Positions 1-8,833 of a stretch of DNA of 64,000 bases are shown in pieces. Positions within the stretch are counted from its first letter, which is position 1. Every line of letters starts with the position of its first letter. Source of the DNA: Accumulibacter sp036625275 (GTDB taxonomy: Bacteria > Pseudomonadota > Gammaproteobacteria > Burkholderiales > Rhodocyclaceae). The translations under genes were made by a program, and so were the position numbers. The notes beneath the pieces are model-generated. The model was not told where the DNA came from and searched no databases. It worked only from the letters and a program-made list of their open reading frames with translations. The stretch is taken from assembly GCF_036625275.1 (NCBI RefSeq), contig NZ_JAZKUD010000003.1, positions 1-64,000 on the forward strand. Direction: 5' to 3'.

Positions 1-164
1 TTTGAAAAAGGCCCCGCAAGTACTGTTCCGCTTGCTCGGCCGTGCTGCGCGTTTTACGGCGGAAGCACTCTCGGAACGACTGAAAATGGCTGGTCAGATT
101 CTCGCAGCAACTGGCCACCGCACGCCCGATCCCAAATAAATAAATTTGGCGATTTCATCGTCAT
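1..164 (-). pseudogene. 5' end of a DDE transposase gene, cut by the window edge
   Basis: Read on the minus strand, codons from about base 133 to base 2 give a peptide containing SHFQSFRECFRRKTRSTAEQ and then AEQYLRGLFQ. This resembles the N-terminus of IS701/IS4-type transposases (recognised from memory). The nearest ATG codons (162-164 and 156-158) lie in a different frame, and a TGA sits upstream in the transposase frame, so either a frameshift has occurred or the start is GTG at 116-118. The rest lies outside the window. Bases 165 to 404 downstream hold no gene I can support. Confidence 0.5.
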
Positions 165-357
165 ACTCCTTATGTGGTAGAGCATTAGATATGTGGCTCA
201 ACAGCCTGTATTTAAACCGTTTTAGCAATGTGGAAAAGTAGAATTAATGCCTTATAGGCTTTCGGAGCCGTCCATCGGGATTCTCTACAGTCATGTGCTT
301 GGCGGCTCACGGCTTGAAGCTTCCTGATGGACCCCCTGAAATGTCAAACTTTTCCAG

Positions 358-378
358 TCCCCCGGCAGAGCCGGGGGA
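358..378. terminator. GC-rich hairpin (possible terminator or repeat)
   Basis: Two perfect 9-base arms, TCCCCCGGC and GCCGGGGGA, flank a 3-nt AGA loop. Plus-strand T-rich sequence (ATTTCCCATTTTT) follows. It lies just before the headless vapC and may mark where the upstream part of that gene was lost. Confidence 0.45.
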
Positions 379-404
379 TTTCCCATTTTTGGTTGAAACT
401 TGAA

Positions 405-623
405 CGGTTCCTGGCCATCTTCGATGTGGCCCCCTTCGATGATGCCGCGTCTCGGCGCCATGGCGCGGTACGCGCCTTTCTCAAGGCCAGAGGCACACCC
501 ATCGGCCCGCTGGATACGCTGATCGCGGGCCATGCCCTGATGTTGAATGCGACGGTGGTCACGAACAACGTCGGGGAGTTCGCGCGGGTATCGGGGTTAA
601 CCGTAGAGGACTGGCTCCATTGA
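405..623 (+). pseudogene. VapC-type PIN toxin, 5'-truncated remnant
   Basis: The translation contains RGTPIGPLDTLIAGHAL and VVTNNVGEFARVSGLTVEDW, the C-terminal half of a VapC PIN-domain RNase (type II toxin-antitoxin). The central Asp (LDTLIAGHA) and the TNN motif are present. The N-terminal half with the first acidic residues is missing, and the sequence before about base 405 does not look like VapC. A full toxin is about 130 residues; only about 72 remain. No antitoxin gene lies upstream. This is a dead fragment left by rearrangement. Confidence 0.7.
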
Positions 624-663
624 TCGGATTGGCGGTCGCGCAGCACCGTCGGTGTGCCGTCCG

Positions 664-854
664 CCATAGGACTTCCCTCTTCCGTCGCACCCGTGGGTGC
701 TGATGGTGAAATCGCTCTGAATCCAAAGCCCGCATTTGCGCTTCCGTAAAATCCAGTCTGAGCATGGCCTCAGCCCCTCTGCGAAAGACCATCGCTCAAG
801 CTTACCAGCGGCTGGCGCATGGAAGTAAAGTATTCTGAGACCGTGCTCGGCATA
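664..854 (-). mobile_element. Left-end fragment of an IS630-family element
   Basis: The reverse complement closely matches the left end of the IS630-type element at 58,468. It starts with the same terminal sequence (TATGCCGAGCACGG here, TATACCGAGCACGG there), carries the same stretch before the transposase ATG, and then encodes MLRLDFTEAQMRALDSERFH. The match stops abruptly at about base 664, so only some 26 to 35 transposase codons survive. Identity by eye is roughly 85 percent, so it is an older or different copy. In this copy the codon that is TGA in the right-hand element is CGA (Arg). It fills most of the gene-free stretch 624-973. Confidence 0.75.
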
Positions 855-973
855 CCGACTTGCAGTCTGATCGCCACCAACCGGCCAGCCTGACCACCGC
901 AAGCTTGTCATCCGTCCCTGCCGGAGGAAAACATGGACAATGACCGATTGTTCCTACCCGCCCAGACAAGACG

Positions 974-2125
974 ATGCCCAACGCCCGAGAAAACCCCCAC
1001 GAATATCCTCGCCGCATCCTGATTGCCGTCACCGGCCTGTCGCCGCAGATCGTCACCGAGACCCTTTACGCCCTGGCCGTCTCGCCAACAGCGAGTGTGT
1101 TCATTCCCACCGAAATCCACCTGATCAGCACGCGCAGCGGCGCCGAAAAAGCCCGCCTGGCGTTGCTTTCGGAAGAACCGGGCTGGTTCCATCGTCTCAG
1201 CCGCGACTACGCGCTGCCGCCGATCCATTTCAGCGTCGACACCATCCACGTTCTCGAGGACGCCAACGGCAAACCGCTCGAAGACATCCGCTCGCCGGAA
1301 GACAACCGCCGCGCTGCCGACGGCATCACCGGCATCATCCGCGAGTTCACCGCCGACCCGGATTGCGCGCTCCATGTCTCGATCGCCGGTGGCCGCAAGA
1401 CAATGGGCTTCTTCCTCGGTTATGCGCTGTCGCTCTACGGCCGCCCGCAGGACAAGTTGTCGCATGTCCTGGTTTCCGAGCCCTTCGAAGCCAGCCTCAG
1501 CTTCTACTACCCGACGCCGACCAGTCACGTTCTCGAAATGCCCGGCGGCCGCCTCGTCGATAGCGCACAAGCGCAGATCACGCTCGCCGAGCTGCCCTTC
1601 GTCAGCCTGCGTCACGGCCTTCCCGAAGCGCTGCTCACCGGCCGCGCGAGCTACAACGAAACCGTCGAAGCGGCGCGCCACGCTCTAGCGCCGGCAGAAC
1701 TGCAGATCGACCTGGCAGCGCGGCGCATCCGTGCCGCCGGCAAGACCTTCCCGCTGCCACCGGCCGAACTCGCATTGCTCAGCGTCTTCGCCCGGCGCGC
1801 GCTACGCGGCGAAGCGCCGTTGCCGGCACCGGCGAAGGAAAGCCCTGACGCCGAGTGGAAGAATCGCTACCTCGTCGAGCTGCGCTCGATCGCCGGGCCA
1901 CTGGGCGACCTCGACGGCACCGAGCGGGCGTTGCGCAAGGGAATGGACGGCGCCTATTTTTCCGCACACCTCTCCAAGCTCAGGAAAATTCTCGGGCGCG
2001 AACTCGGCCCCGCCGCCAGGCCTTACCTGATCAGCGACGGTGGCCGCCGGCCGCGTCGCTATAGCCTCGGTCTGCGACCGAGCGCGATCCGTTACGACAT
2101 CCTCGAAACGGCGGTACGAGGGTGA
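974..2125 (+). CDS. CARF-domain CRISPR ring nuclease-like protein (NE0113/Csm6 family) with OmpR-like winged helix
   Basis: 383 residues. Residues about 12-180 form a CARF domain: an opening strand plus GLSPQIVTETLYAL, STRSGAEKARLAL near 52-64, and the ligand-loop motif SIAGGRKTMG at 136-145. This matches the Cas_NE0113 family, whose members are annotated as cyclic-oligoadenylate ring nucleases. Residues about 243-367 look like an OmpR/PhoB winged helix: a strand pair before GKTFPLPPAELALLSVFARR, then HLSKLRKILGRELG, then a YLISDGGRRPRRYSLGL wing. An 80-residue linker-rich segment is inserted between them. The protein may degrade cOA, sense it to regulate transcription, or both. It precedes cmr1 by 183 bp on the same strand. 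ATG 974 is chosen because the CARF strand begins soon after; the ribosome site is weak. Confidence 0.8.
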   Translation: MPNARENPHEYPRRILIAVTGLSPQIVTETLYALAVSPTASVFIPTEIHLISTRSGAEKARLALLSEEPGWFHRLSRDYALPPIHFSVDTIHVLEDANGKPLEDIRSPEDNRRAADGITGIIREFTADPDCALHVSIAGGRKTMGFFLGYALSLYGRPQDKLSHVLVSEPFEASLSFYYPTPTSHVLEMPGGRLVDSAQAQITLAELPFVSLRHGLPEALLTGRASYNETVEAARHALAPAELQIDLAARRIRAAGKTFPLPPAELALLSVFARRALRGEAPLPAPAKESPDAEWKNRYLVELRSIAGPLGDLDGTERALRKGMDGAYFSAHLSKLRKILGRELGPAARPYLISDGGRRPRRYSLGLRPSAIRYDILETAVRG

Positions 2126-2308
2126 GCGCACTGTCTGCCGGTGCCGCGAGCCCTGATCCAATGCGTCGGCTCATGGCAATCGACAACCGACAAGCTTGCC
2201 GTTGCTCAACGTGTTCGCAATAGCCGTTATGCTGTCGCGGACTCCAGCTAATGGCCGTCTCTCAGGTCTGCATCCGACCCACCATCCGGAACCAATGAGG
2301 AAAAAGTC
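2126..2308 (+). promoter_or_regulatory. Intergenic region before cmr1; possible operator
   Basis: This 183-bp gap separates the CARF-winged-helix gene from the cmr operon and is the only sizeable non-coding stretch near the start of the effector genes. It holds a small palindrome, CGTTGctCAACG (2200-2211), preceded by a tandem CGACAAC CGACAAG. A TTATGCT resembling a -10 lies downstream but has no well-spaced -35. A clear ribosome site (AATGAGGAAAAAGTC) precedes the cmr1 ATG. A separate cmr promoter is plausible but unproven. Confidence 0.3.
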
Positions 2309-3421
2309 ATGACAAGAACTCCCCTCGCGTACAACCTCAGCTTCGCGACGCCCGCCTTCGTCGGCGATGCCGCACAGCAGGCGCAGTGGCGCACACCGCC
2401 GATCAAGGCACTGATTCGCCAGTGGTGGCGAGTGGTCAAGGCACCCCAGGTCGGTTTCAGCGTCGACGGACCCGACGGACTACGGGAGGCCGAGAACAAC
2501 CTCTTTGGCAGCGCCTCCGACAACAACTCACACCAGTCCCTAGTGAAACTACGATTGAAAGATTGGGCCGCAGGCCAACTGAGCAATACCGCTTGGCCAC
2601 GACGTGAGATCGGCCAGATCCAGGTCGGACAAGGACGTGTTCGGGCCGATGTTTATCTTGGTTTTGGGCCGATTGCACCGGCCAGCAGAAATCTCGGGCG
2701 TCCCGAACCCACGGTCGAACGGTTAGCCATCGACCCACAAGCGAACCAGCGCAACGAACTGTCGGTCCTGTTTGCGCGAACTGTTACCGGAAGCCAGATC
2801 GACGAAGTTCGTCAGGCAATCCGGTTGGCTTCGTGGTTTGGCGGCATTGGTAGCCGCTCGCGCAACGGCTGGGGGTCGATCACATTTCAAGGCAACTCCA
2901 TCCCCCGACTGCCGCCATCTCCTAACGACTTGACGGCTTACTGCCAACCGTTCCGCGGATGCTTCACGGCCGATCGCGACTGGCCGCATGCAATCGGCAA
3001 GGACGACCTGGGTCCGCTGGTCTGGGTGGGAAGAAAGGACGGAGCGACGTTCAGGAACTGGAGAGAGGCTGTGTTTTTCCTCGCCACCTTACGACGAGAC
3101 ATCCGGGCTGCTGCAAAGCACTTTGGGCGGAATGAAGACATTTCCGCCAACCAGTTGATTGCCTACCCGGTAACCAAAGCGAACAACAGACGCTGGGGCA
3201 ACGATGAACGGATCGCAGGGTCGCTACGCCTGAAGGTCGTAGAAACCGGGCAAGGACTGGTGCCGGTCGCGGTCCATCTGCCCTGCGCGGTTCCCCGGAT
3301 TCTGTTCGACAAACTATCGTCAAGCGATCAACAGTGGATCAATCGCTATCAGATCGACATCTGGGCGGCTATTCATCAGAACATCGGCAAAATGATGAAT
3401 CGACTTGGAGCCCCAAAATGA
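2309..3421 (+). CDS. cmr1: Type III-B CRISPR RAMP protein Cmr1
   Basis: 370 residues. The N-terminus carries the Cmr1 signature LSFATPAFVGDA followed by WRTPPIKALIRQWWR. A glycine-rich FGGIGSRSRNGWGS segment near residue 195 is the RAMP G-rich loop. Cmr1 is a Cas7-like subunit that caps the 3' end of the crRNA backbone in the Cmr complex. The start is ATG 2309 with the strong upstream site GAGGAAAAAG. The stop overlaps the cas10 ATG (ATGA), indicating translational coupling. Confidence 0.9.
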   Translation: MTRTPLAYNLSFATPAFVGDAAQQAQWRTPPIKALIRQWWRVVKAPQVGFSVDGPDGLREAENNLFGSASDNNSHQSLVKLRLKDWAAGQLSNTAWPRREIGQIQVGQGRVRADVYLGFGPIAPASRNLGRPEPTVERLAIDPQANQRNELSVLFARTVTGSQIDEVRQAIRLASWFGGIGSRSRNGWGSITFQGNSIPRLPPSPNDLTAYCQPFRGCFTADRDWPHAIGKDDLGPLVWVGRKDGATFRNWREAVFFLATLRRDIRAAAKHFGRNEDISANQLIAYPVTKANNRRWGNDERIAGSLRLKVVETGQGLVPVAVHLPCAVPRILFDKLSSSDQQWINRYQIDIWAAIHQNIGKMMNRLGAPK

Positions 3422-6324
3422 ACAACCTCTGGAAAAAGAAACTCGCCGCCTGGCTGCACGACCCGGCGGAAAAGGCGCTGGTCCTGATGCGCGACGACGT
3501 CGGCCACGAACACGGTTCGGTAAAAACGCTTCGCAACCTGCTCGACATCAACGGCGCCAATTTCGACAAGCGCGCCGACCGGTTCGCCGCGGCGGCCGAC
3601 CGGCCGCAATGGCCATGCGAACCTGGCCGGAAGCGGCCCGCGTGGGCCAACGTCCGCTTCGCCAATCAGCCGGTGCTGATCCACCCGCTGTCCGGCGAAG
3701 AAATCGACCTCGGCAGTCTGGATGACATCGCCGCGAAGCATATCCGCACGGTCAGCCTCGAACACTTCAGCGACCTGATCGAACGCGACACCGACGGCAA
3801 ACCGGACCTGCGGCTGACCTATCTCGCCTTCTGGCGTTTCGGCCCGGAGCCTGCCCTCGTCGCGCCGGAAATCGGCGATCTCTGGCGCGTCCTGCCGGCC
3901 GACACCCGCGTCCCCGACCACTCGATCTGGACGCACCTGGACACCGTTTCGGCGCTCACCGGTGCGCTCGCCGACGACGAACCGGCCCTGCTCAGCATGA
4001 GCTTCGGCCCCGTCCAGGGCTTCATCGCCCAGGCCCGTTCGACTTCCGACCTGTGGGCGGGATCGCACCTGCTGTCGTCGCTGGTCTGGGAAGGTCTCAA
4101 GGTCATCTGCGCAGCGCTCGGGCCTGACGCCATCGCCTTCCCCAACCTGCGCGGCGTCGCCGCGGTCGACCGCTGGCTGCTCGAAGTTGCCGACGCGACG
4201 GGCCACGGCGCGCAGTGGCGCCAGCGCTTCACCACCATCGGCGCCGATTGGCTGCACCGCGCCACCGACGCCAACCCGCTGTTCGCCGCGACACTGCCCA
4301 ACAAGTTCATGGCCATCGTACCCGCACGCCAGGCCGAGCAGCTCACGCGGCAGGTCGTCGAAGCGGTTCGGGACGCGGCACGCGCCTGGGCCGCAGCAGC
4401 GGCGCAGCACGTCCTTGATGACCGTGACCAGGGGCAACACTGGCAGGAGCAACTCGACAGCCAACTCGCCGGTTTTCCCGAAGCGCAATGGGCCATCGCC
4501 GAATGGCCGATCGGCAGCGACGGCGACCGCCTGCCCGATGCCGATCGGCTACGGCAGGCGCTGGCTGGCTACGGCACCGGCAGCCTGTTCGGAGAAGAAG
4601 TCTGGAAAGTGCTCAACCGCGAAGTCCGGATCGACGGCGCCGAATTCTTCAAACCGAACGCCGGCATCGTCTATCCCGCCGTGCACGAACTGGCCGAACG
4701 CAGCCTCGCCGCTGCCAAGAGCCTGCGTCCCTTTGCGCCGCTGCCACAGCACGGCCACCGCTGCACGCTGTGCGGTGAACGCGAATGGCTCACCGAGAAG
4801 GCCGCGCAACTGCATATCCCGGCCGGCGAGCGTCGCGAGACGCCCTGGCTGCGCAAGGCAGAGGCCGGCCGGTTCGGCATCCGCAAGGGCGAACATCTGT
4901 GCGGCGTATGCACGCTCAAACGCCTGTGGCCAACGCTGTTCGTCGAAGGGCTGGGCGAGTTGCTGGCGGACAAGCCAGCACGTTTCGTGATCAGCACGCA
5001 CACCATGGCACTGGCAACGTCGCTGGATCACCTCGCGGACGCCTTCTCACCGGAAACGCTCGAAAGGCTCAGCGCGCTGTCGCGCAAATTCGCCATCCAC
5101 GACCATCAGCCGGTGGCACTGCCGAATTCGCTGCACCGGCGCCTGTCGTCGCTGCGGCCAGCCACGGTCATGGACATCGTCAAGCGCCTGCCATCGGCCC
5201 TCGACGACGCTCGCGACGACGCGGCCGAAGGGCGTCTTGCGGATGACATCACCAGACTGCTCGGCGCCAGACCCGAAACCTACTACGCGCTGATCCAGAT
5301 GGACGGCGACCACATGGGCGCCTGGCTGGCCGGCAATGACCCCGACTATCAATGTCGCTTCCCGGCCACCTGGCACCCACAGGTCCGCGCGTCGCTCGAT
5401 CCATTCCGTGGCGACGCGGCGGTCGCCGCCTATCTGGACTCATCGCGGCCGGCCTCCCCGGCTCGCCACGCCGCCATCTCCGCGGCGCTCAACGACTTCT
5501 CGACGCACGTCGCCCGACATATCGTCGAAAACGTCTGCAAAGGCAAGCTGCTCTATGCCGGCGGCGACGATGTTCTGGCCATGCTCTCGGTCGACGACCT
5601 GCTGCCGGCGATGCTCCTGCTGCGCGCCGCCTGGAGCGGCAGCGCCGACTTGAGCGGCTTGCCGGGCGCCATCGACGTCAGGGATCTGCAACTCAAGAAG
5701 GGCTACGCCCGCCTCAAGGGCCGCCTGATGCCGATGATGGGCAGCCGTGCCAGCGCCAGCATCGGCGCCGTGGTTGCCCACCACCAGGCGCCACTGTCGG
5801 CCGTGCTGCGCAAGTTGCGCCGCGCCGAAGCAGCGGCCAAGGCGCATGGCCGAAACGCTTTCTGCCTGCAGCTCATCAAGCGCGGCGGCGGCGAAGTCGG
5901 CGTCACCAGCCGCTTCTGGGACATGGCGCAGGCCGCAGGGACAACGCCCTCAGCACCGCGGCTGGCCGATACCGCCTTGGGACTACTGCTGCGCTTCGCC
6001 GAAACGCTCGCACAGCCCCAGGTTTCGCGACGTGCCGTGTACAACGCCCTCGAATGGCTGTCCGGCCTGCCGGAACGCAGCCGCGACGGCACCAGCGACG
6101 AAGCCTGGCGGCAGATGCTGGCCCGCAATCTCGCCTGGCAGATCGAGAGGCAGGGCGGTGTGGTGCAGCACGCACGGGAGTTCGTCGACCTGGCCTGTCG
6201 CGAAAGTGCCAAGCCATCGGAAACGGCGCGCGTCCTCGGCGAATTGCTGGTCACCGCCGAATTCTTCGCCCGCAACGGCCGCGCCTTCGGCCAGATTGCC
6301 GCACAAGCAGGAGCACCTCGATGA
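3418..6324 (+). CDS. cas10: Cas10/Cmr2, large subunit with HD and cyclase motifs
   Basis: 968 residues. An N-terminal HD-type motif, LHDPAEKA (His14-Asp15), marks the putative DNase domain. Two CxxC pairs (Cys449/452 and Cys495/498) form a likely zinc site. The palm domains carry MDGDHMG at 628-634 and the catalytic GGDD at 715-718, within LLYAGGDDVLAML. The intact GGDD predicts cyclic oligoadenylate synthesis on target RNA binding, which suits the two CARF proteins in the operon. The frame stays open to 3334, but ATG 3418 is used because it overlaps the cmr1 stop and begins the conserved sequence MNNLWKKKLAAWLHDP. The stop overlaps the cmr3 ATG. Confidence 0.93.
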   Translation: MNNLWKKKLAAWLHDPAEKALVLMRDDVGHEHGSVKTLRNLLDINGANFDKRADRFAAAADRPQWPCEPGRKRPAWANVRFANQPVLIHPLSGEEIDLGSLDDIAAKHIRTVSLEHFSDLIERDTDGKPDLRLTYLAFWRFGPEPALVAPEIGDLWRVLPADTRVPDHSIWTHLDTVSALTGALADDEPALLSMSFGPVQGFIAQARSTSDLWAGSHLLSSLVWEGLKVICAALGPDAIAFPNLRGVAAVDRWLLEVADATGHGAQWRQRFTTIGADWLHRATDANPLFAATLPNKFMAIVPARQAEQLTRQVVEAVRDAARAWAAAAAQHVLDDRDQGQHWQEQLDSQLAGFPEAQWAIAEWPIGSDGDRLPDADRLRQALAGYGTGSLFGEEVWKVLNREVRIDGAEFFKPNAGIVYPAVHELAERSLAAAKSLRPFAPLPQHGHRCTLCGEREWLTEKAAQLHIPAGERRETPWLRKAEAGRFGIRKGEHLCGVCTLKRLWPTLFVEGLGELLADKPARFVISTHTMALATSLDHLADAFSPETLERLSALSRKFAIHDHQPVALPNSLHRRLSSLRPATVMDIVKRLPSALDDARDDAAEGRLADDITRLLGARPETYYALIQMDGDHMGAWLAGNDPDYQCRFPATWHPQVRASLDPFRGDAAVAAYLDSSRPASPARHAAISAALNDFSTHVARHIVENVCKGKLLYAGGDDVLAMLSVDDLLPAMLLLRAAWSGSADLSGLPGAIDVRDLQLKKGYARLKGRLMPMMGSRASASIGAVVAHHQAPLSAVLRKLRRAEAAAKAHGRNAFCLQLIKRGGGEVGVTSRFWDMAQAAGTTPSAPRLADTALGLLLRFAETLAQPQVSRRAVYNALEWLSGLPERSRDGTSDEAWRQMLARNLAWQIERQGGVVQHAREFVDLACRESAKPSETARVLGELLVTAEFFARNGRAFGQIAAQAGAPR

Positions 6325-7487
6325 GCACCTACCACTTCGTTCAGCCGCTCGACGTGCTGATGATCCGCGGCAACAAGTCCTTTGGTGGTGACGGCCAACA
6401 CGGCGAAGCCGTCATGCCACCCTGGCCATCACTCTTCGCCGGCGCCTTCCGCTCGGCGCTGCTTGGCAAGGACGCCAGCCAACTCGCAAGCTTCGCGCAG
6501 GCCGGCGACCGACTCGCCGGCGAGCTGGGCGCGGTGCTCGGCAACCGTGATGAGCCGGGCAGCTTTGCCATCCATTGGCTGTCGCTCGCCATTCTCGGCG
6601 CCGAGGCCGGCGCGCCGCAGGCGATCGTGCCGCTACCGGCCGACCTCGTCGCCTTCGATGCCCCCCCCGGTGCCGCATCGCTGCTCACCCTGCAGCCGAC
6701 TGCGCCATCGCCCGGCTGCCGGGCCAGCGGCGAGTTGCCACTTGTCGCCCACCTGCGTATTGCCAGGCAGGCCAAGCCACAGGCCGGCCGCTGGCTCGAC
6801 GCTGCCGGGCTGGCGGCGCACCTGCGCGGCGAACTGCCGGCGCGCACCCTGAGCAGCGCGGATCTCTTCAAACGCGAAACCCGGCTGGGCATCGCTCTCG
6901 ACCATGGCTCGCGAACGGCCATCGACGGCGCGCTGTATACCAGCGAAGCGATCGCCCTCGACCAGGCCGTCGGCTTCCTCGTCGGCTGCGAGGGAGACGC
7001 TGGCCAGTTGCCGAAATCAGGTCACCTGCGACTCGGTGGCGACGGCAAGGGCGCACGCCACCACGCCATTACCTTCACCGCACCCGTTGTACCCACGCAA
7101 GACATCGCCGCCAGCGGCCGCTTCCGGATCATCCTCGCGACGCCCGGCGTATTCGCCGGTGGCTGGCTGCCCGAAGGTGTCACGCACTCCGGCACCGCCG
7201 GGGACTACCGACTGCAGGGCGACGGCTTCTCGGCGCGTCTCGCCTGCGCGGCTGTCCCGCGCTTCGACACCATCTCCGGCTGGGACCTCGCGCGGCAGCA
7301 ACCCAAGACCGCCCAGCGGGTGGCCCCGGCCGGCAGCGTGTACTGGTTCGACGACTTCGCCGGCGATGCCGGCAAGCTTGCCGAATGGGTCGCCGGCGGG
7401 CTGTGGGGCGATAATCCTGACCGACAACGCCGCGCGGAAGGTTTCAACCGCGCCTGGCTAGGACTTTGGAGGAGAAATTCACCGTGA
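6321..7487 (+). CDS. cmr3: Type III-B CRISPR protein Cmr3
   Basis: 388 residues. The start MSTYHFVQPLDVLMIRGNKS followed by FGGDGQHGEAVMPPWPS is the Cmr3 N-terminus: the QPLDvLmfRg strand and the F(G)xxxxH...PPpps loop. Cmr3 is the Cas5-like subunit that with Cas10 binds the 8-nt crRNA 5' tag at the base of the Cmr complex. The start overlaps the cas10 stop (ATGA). The same frame is open far upstream inside cas10 (from 5352), but that part is a GC-rich shadow. A 69-nt gap follows before cmr4. Confidence 0.88.
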   Translation: MSTYHFVQPLDVLMIRGNKSFGGDGQHGEAVMPPWPSLFAGAFRSALLGKDASQLASFAQAGDRLAGELGAVLGNRDEPGSFAIHWLSLAILGAEAGAPQAIVPLPADLVAFDAPPGAASLLTLQPTAPSPGCRASGELPLVAHLRIARQAKPQAGRWLDAAGLAAHLRGELPARTLSSADLFKRETRLGIALDHGSRTAIDGALYTSEAIALDQAVGFLVGCEGDAGQLPKSGHLRLGGDGKGARHHAITFTAPVVPTQDIAASGRFRIILATPGVFAGGWLPEGVTHSGTAGDYRLQGDGFSARLACAAVPRFDTISGWDLARQQPKTAQRVAPAGSVYWFDDFAGDAGKLAEWVAGGLWGDNPDRQRRAEGFNRAWLGLWRRNSP

Positions 7488-7556
7488 CGGTTTCGCTCCC
7501 GACTCGCCAATGCAATGCCCCCGCTGCAACCTGATCCCCGACGAAAGGCCAACTCC

Positions 7557-8474
7557 ATGTTCGAAGCCCAGCAACTCGTTTTCTACTCCTGCGTCAGCCC
7601 CGTGCACATGGGCGCCGGTCAGGCGATCGGCGTCATCGACAACCCGATTCAGCGCGAAGTCCATACCGGCCATCCGCTGATCGCCGGCTCCGGCCTCAAG
7701 GGCGCGGTGCGGCACCACTTCACGCGCACCTGGCAGGACAGCGCGCTGATCAACCGCCTGTTCGGACCCGAGCGGAACGCCTCCGACCATGCCGGCGCGA
7801 TCGCCTTCAGTGATGCCACGCTGGTCACCTTCCCGGTGCGCTCGCTGAAGAACACCTTCGTGCACGCCACCTGCCCGAGCGCCCTGGCACGACTCAAACG
7901 CCTCGCCGGAAGCGCTGCGGAATGGGCCGTGCCGAGCGTCGACGAAGGCAACGCTCGACTTGCGAATGCGGCCATCTTGACCGACAAGCGCCTGCTGCTC
8001 GAAGTGTTCGATTTCGCCGGAGAAGCTGACGCCAAAGTCACCGACATCGCCGTCTGGCTGGCTTCGAACGCCCTGCCACCCGGTGACGAACATGAATTCT
8101 TCCGCAACAAACTGAAAAATGACTTCGTCGTGCTCTCGGACACCGAGTTCGGGCATTTCGTCCGCAATGCGACCGTTGTCGAAGCGCACGTCAAAATCGA
8201 CGACAAGACCGGCACGGCGGCCGATGGCGCGCTGTTCTACACCGAGAACCTGCCGCCCGAGACGCTTCTCGCCGGCCTGATACTTGCCAGCGTCGAGCGC
8301 CGCAAGGGTCCGGACAGGGAAGATCTCCTCGACGCCAAGCGCGTGCTCGCCGCTGTGCTCCATGACCAGGGCGAGCGTCACGGGCTGCTCGACCATCTGC
8401 TACAGGTCGGCGGCGACGCGACCACCGGCCGCGGCCTGATCGTCATCCACGCCGCCGCGGGAGACCGTCGATGA
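7557..8474 (+). CDS. cmr4: Type III-B CRISPR backbone nuclease Cmr4
   Basis: 305 residues. A Cas7-family backbone subunit: SPVHMGAGQAIGVIDNPIQR with Asp28, the position of the slicing Asp in characterised Cmr4 proteins (target RNA cut every 6 nt), then HPLIAGSGLKGAVRHHF. The C-terminal glycine-rich GGDATTGRGL completes the RAMP fold. ATG 7557 is chosen over 7515 because the conserved sequence starts there and ACGAAAGGCC lies upstream as ribosome site. The stop overlaps the cmr5 ATG. Confidence 0.92.
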   Translation: MFEAQQLVFYSCVSPVHMGAGQAIGVIDNPIQREVHTGHPLIAGSGLKGAVRHHFTRTWQDSALINRLFGPERNASDHAGAIAFSDATLVTFPVRSLKNTFVHATCPSALARLKRLAGSAAEWAVPSVDEGNARLANAAILTDKRLLLEVFDFAGEADAKVTDIAVWLASNALPPGDEHEFFRNKLKNDFVVLSDTEFGHFVRNATVVEAHVKIDDKTGTAADGALFYTENLPPETLLAGLILASVERRKGPDREDLLDAKRVLAAVLHDQGERHGLLDHLLQVGGDATTGRGLIVIHAAAGDRR

Positions 8475-8833
8475 ACACCCTCGACCAACGGCGTGCGCAA
8501 TACGCCTGGGAACGTGCGAACCGCAACACCGTGGTTGACGGCTACCGCGAGATGGTCAAGGGCGCTCCCGCACTGATCATGGGCAACGGGCTGATGGCCA
8601 CGCTTGCCTACTACCGCTCGCGCACCGGCAGCAACGAACGCGCCGCATCGGTCCTTCTCGAAGACGTGCTCGGCTGGCTGGCGAAGCGTCAGATCGTTCC
8701 TGCCGATTTCGCATTGGCGATGAACGGGTTTTTCAAGGCCGACGCACAGAGCCTGATGCGCGCCACCGACGAAACACTGGCCATGCTCCGCTGGCTGCGC
8801 CAGTTCGCGGATGCCATGAAGGGCGCACAATGA
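8471..8833 (+). CDS. cmr5: Type III-B CRISPR small subunit Cmr5
   Basis: 120 residues, mostly helical. The N-terminus MNTLDQRRAQYAWERA is the classical Cmr5 signature (QxRAxxAw), and later ALIMGNGLMATLAYYRS matches the family core. Cmr5 forms the inner filament opposite Cmr4 in the effector complex. It overlaps cmr4 and cmr6 by four bases each (ATGA), so cmr4-cmr5-cmr6 is translated as a coupled unit. The normal family length is 110 to 150 residues, so it looks complete. Confidence 0.9.
   Translation: MNTLDQRRAQYAWERANRNTVVDGYREMVKGAPALIMGNGLMATLAYYRSRTGSNERAASVLLEDVLGWLAKRQIVPADFALAMNGFFKADAQSLMRATDETLAMLRWLRQFADAMKGAQ

Noticed and set aside
597..911. A second copy of the TIR protein C-terminus on the minus strand (RYAEHGLRILYF)
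   Set aside because: The same residues in the right-hand TIR frame are encoded by the IS630 terminal repeat, so the similarity is IS sequence, not TIR sequence.
3334..3417. Longer N-terminus for Cas10 starting at 3334
   Set aside because: It lies inside cmr1, is not Cas10-like, and ATG 3418 gives the typical ATGA overlap.
3376..4488. Long open frame antisense to cas10 (370 residues)
   Set aside because: Composition is typical of a GC-rich shadow (Val/Gly/Arg/Asp-rich) with no recognisable domain; the sense gene is certain. The same holds for antisense frames over dxs, pepA, valS, gmd and the CARF gene.
5352..6320. N-terminal extension of cmr3 across the cas10 3' half
   Set aside because: Arg/Ala/Gly-rich shadow; Cmr3 homology starts at 6321.
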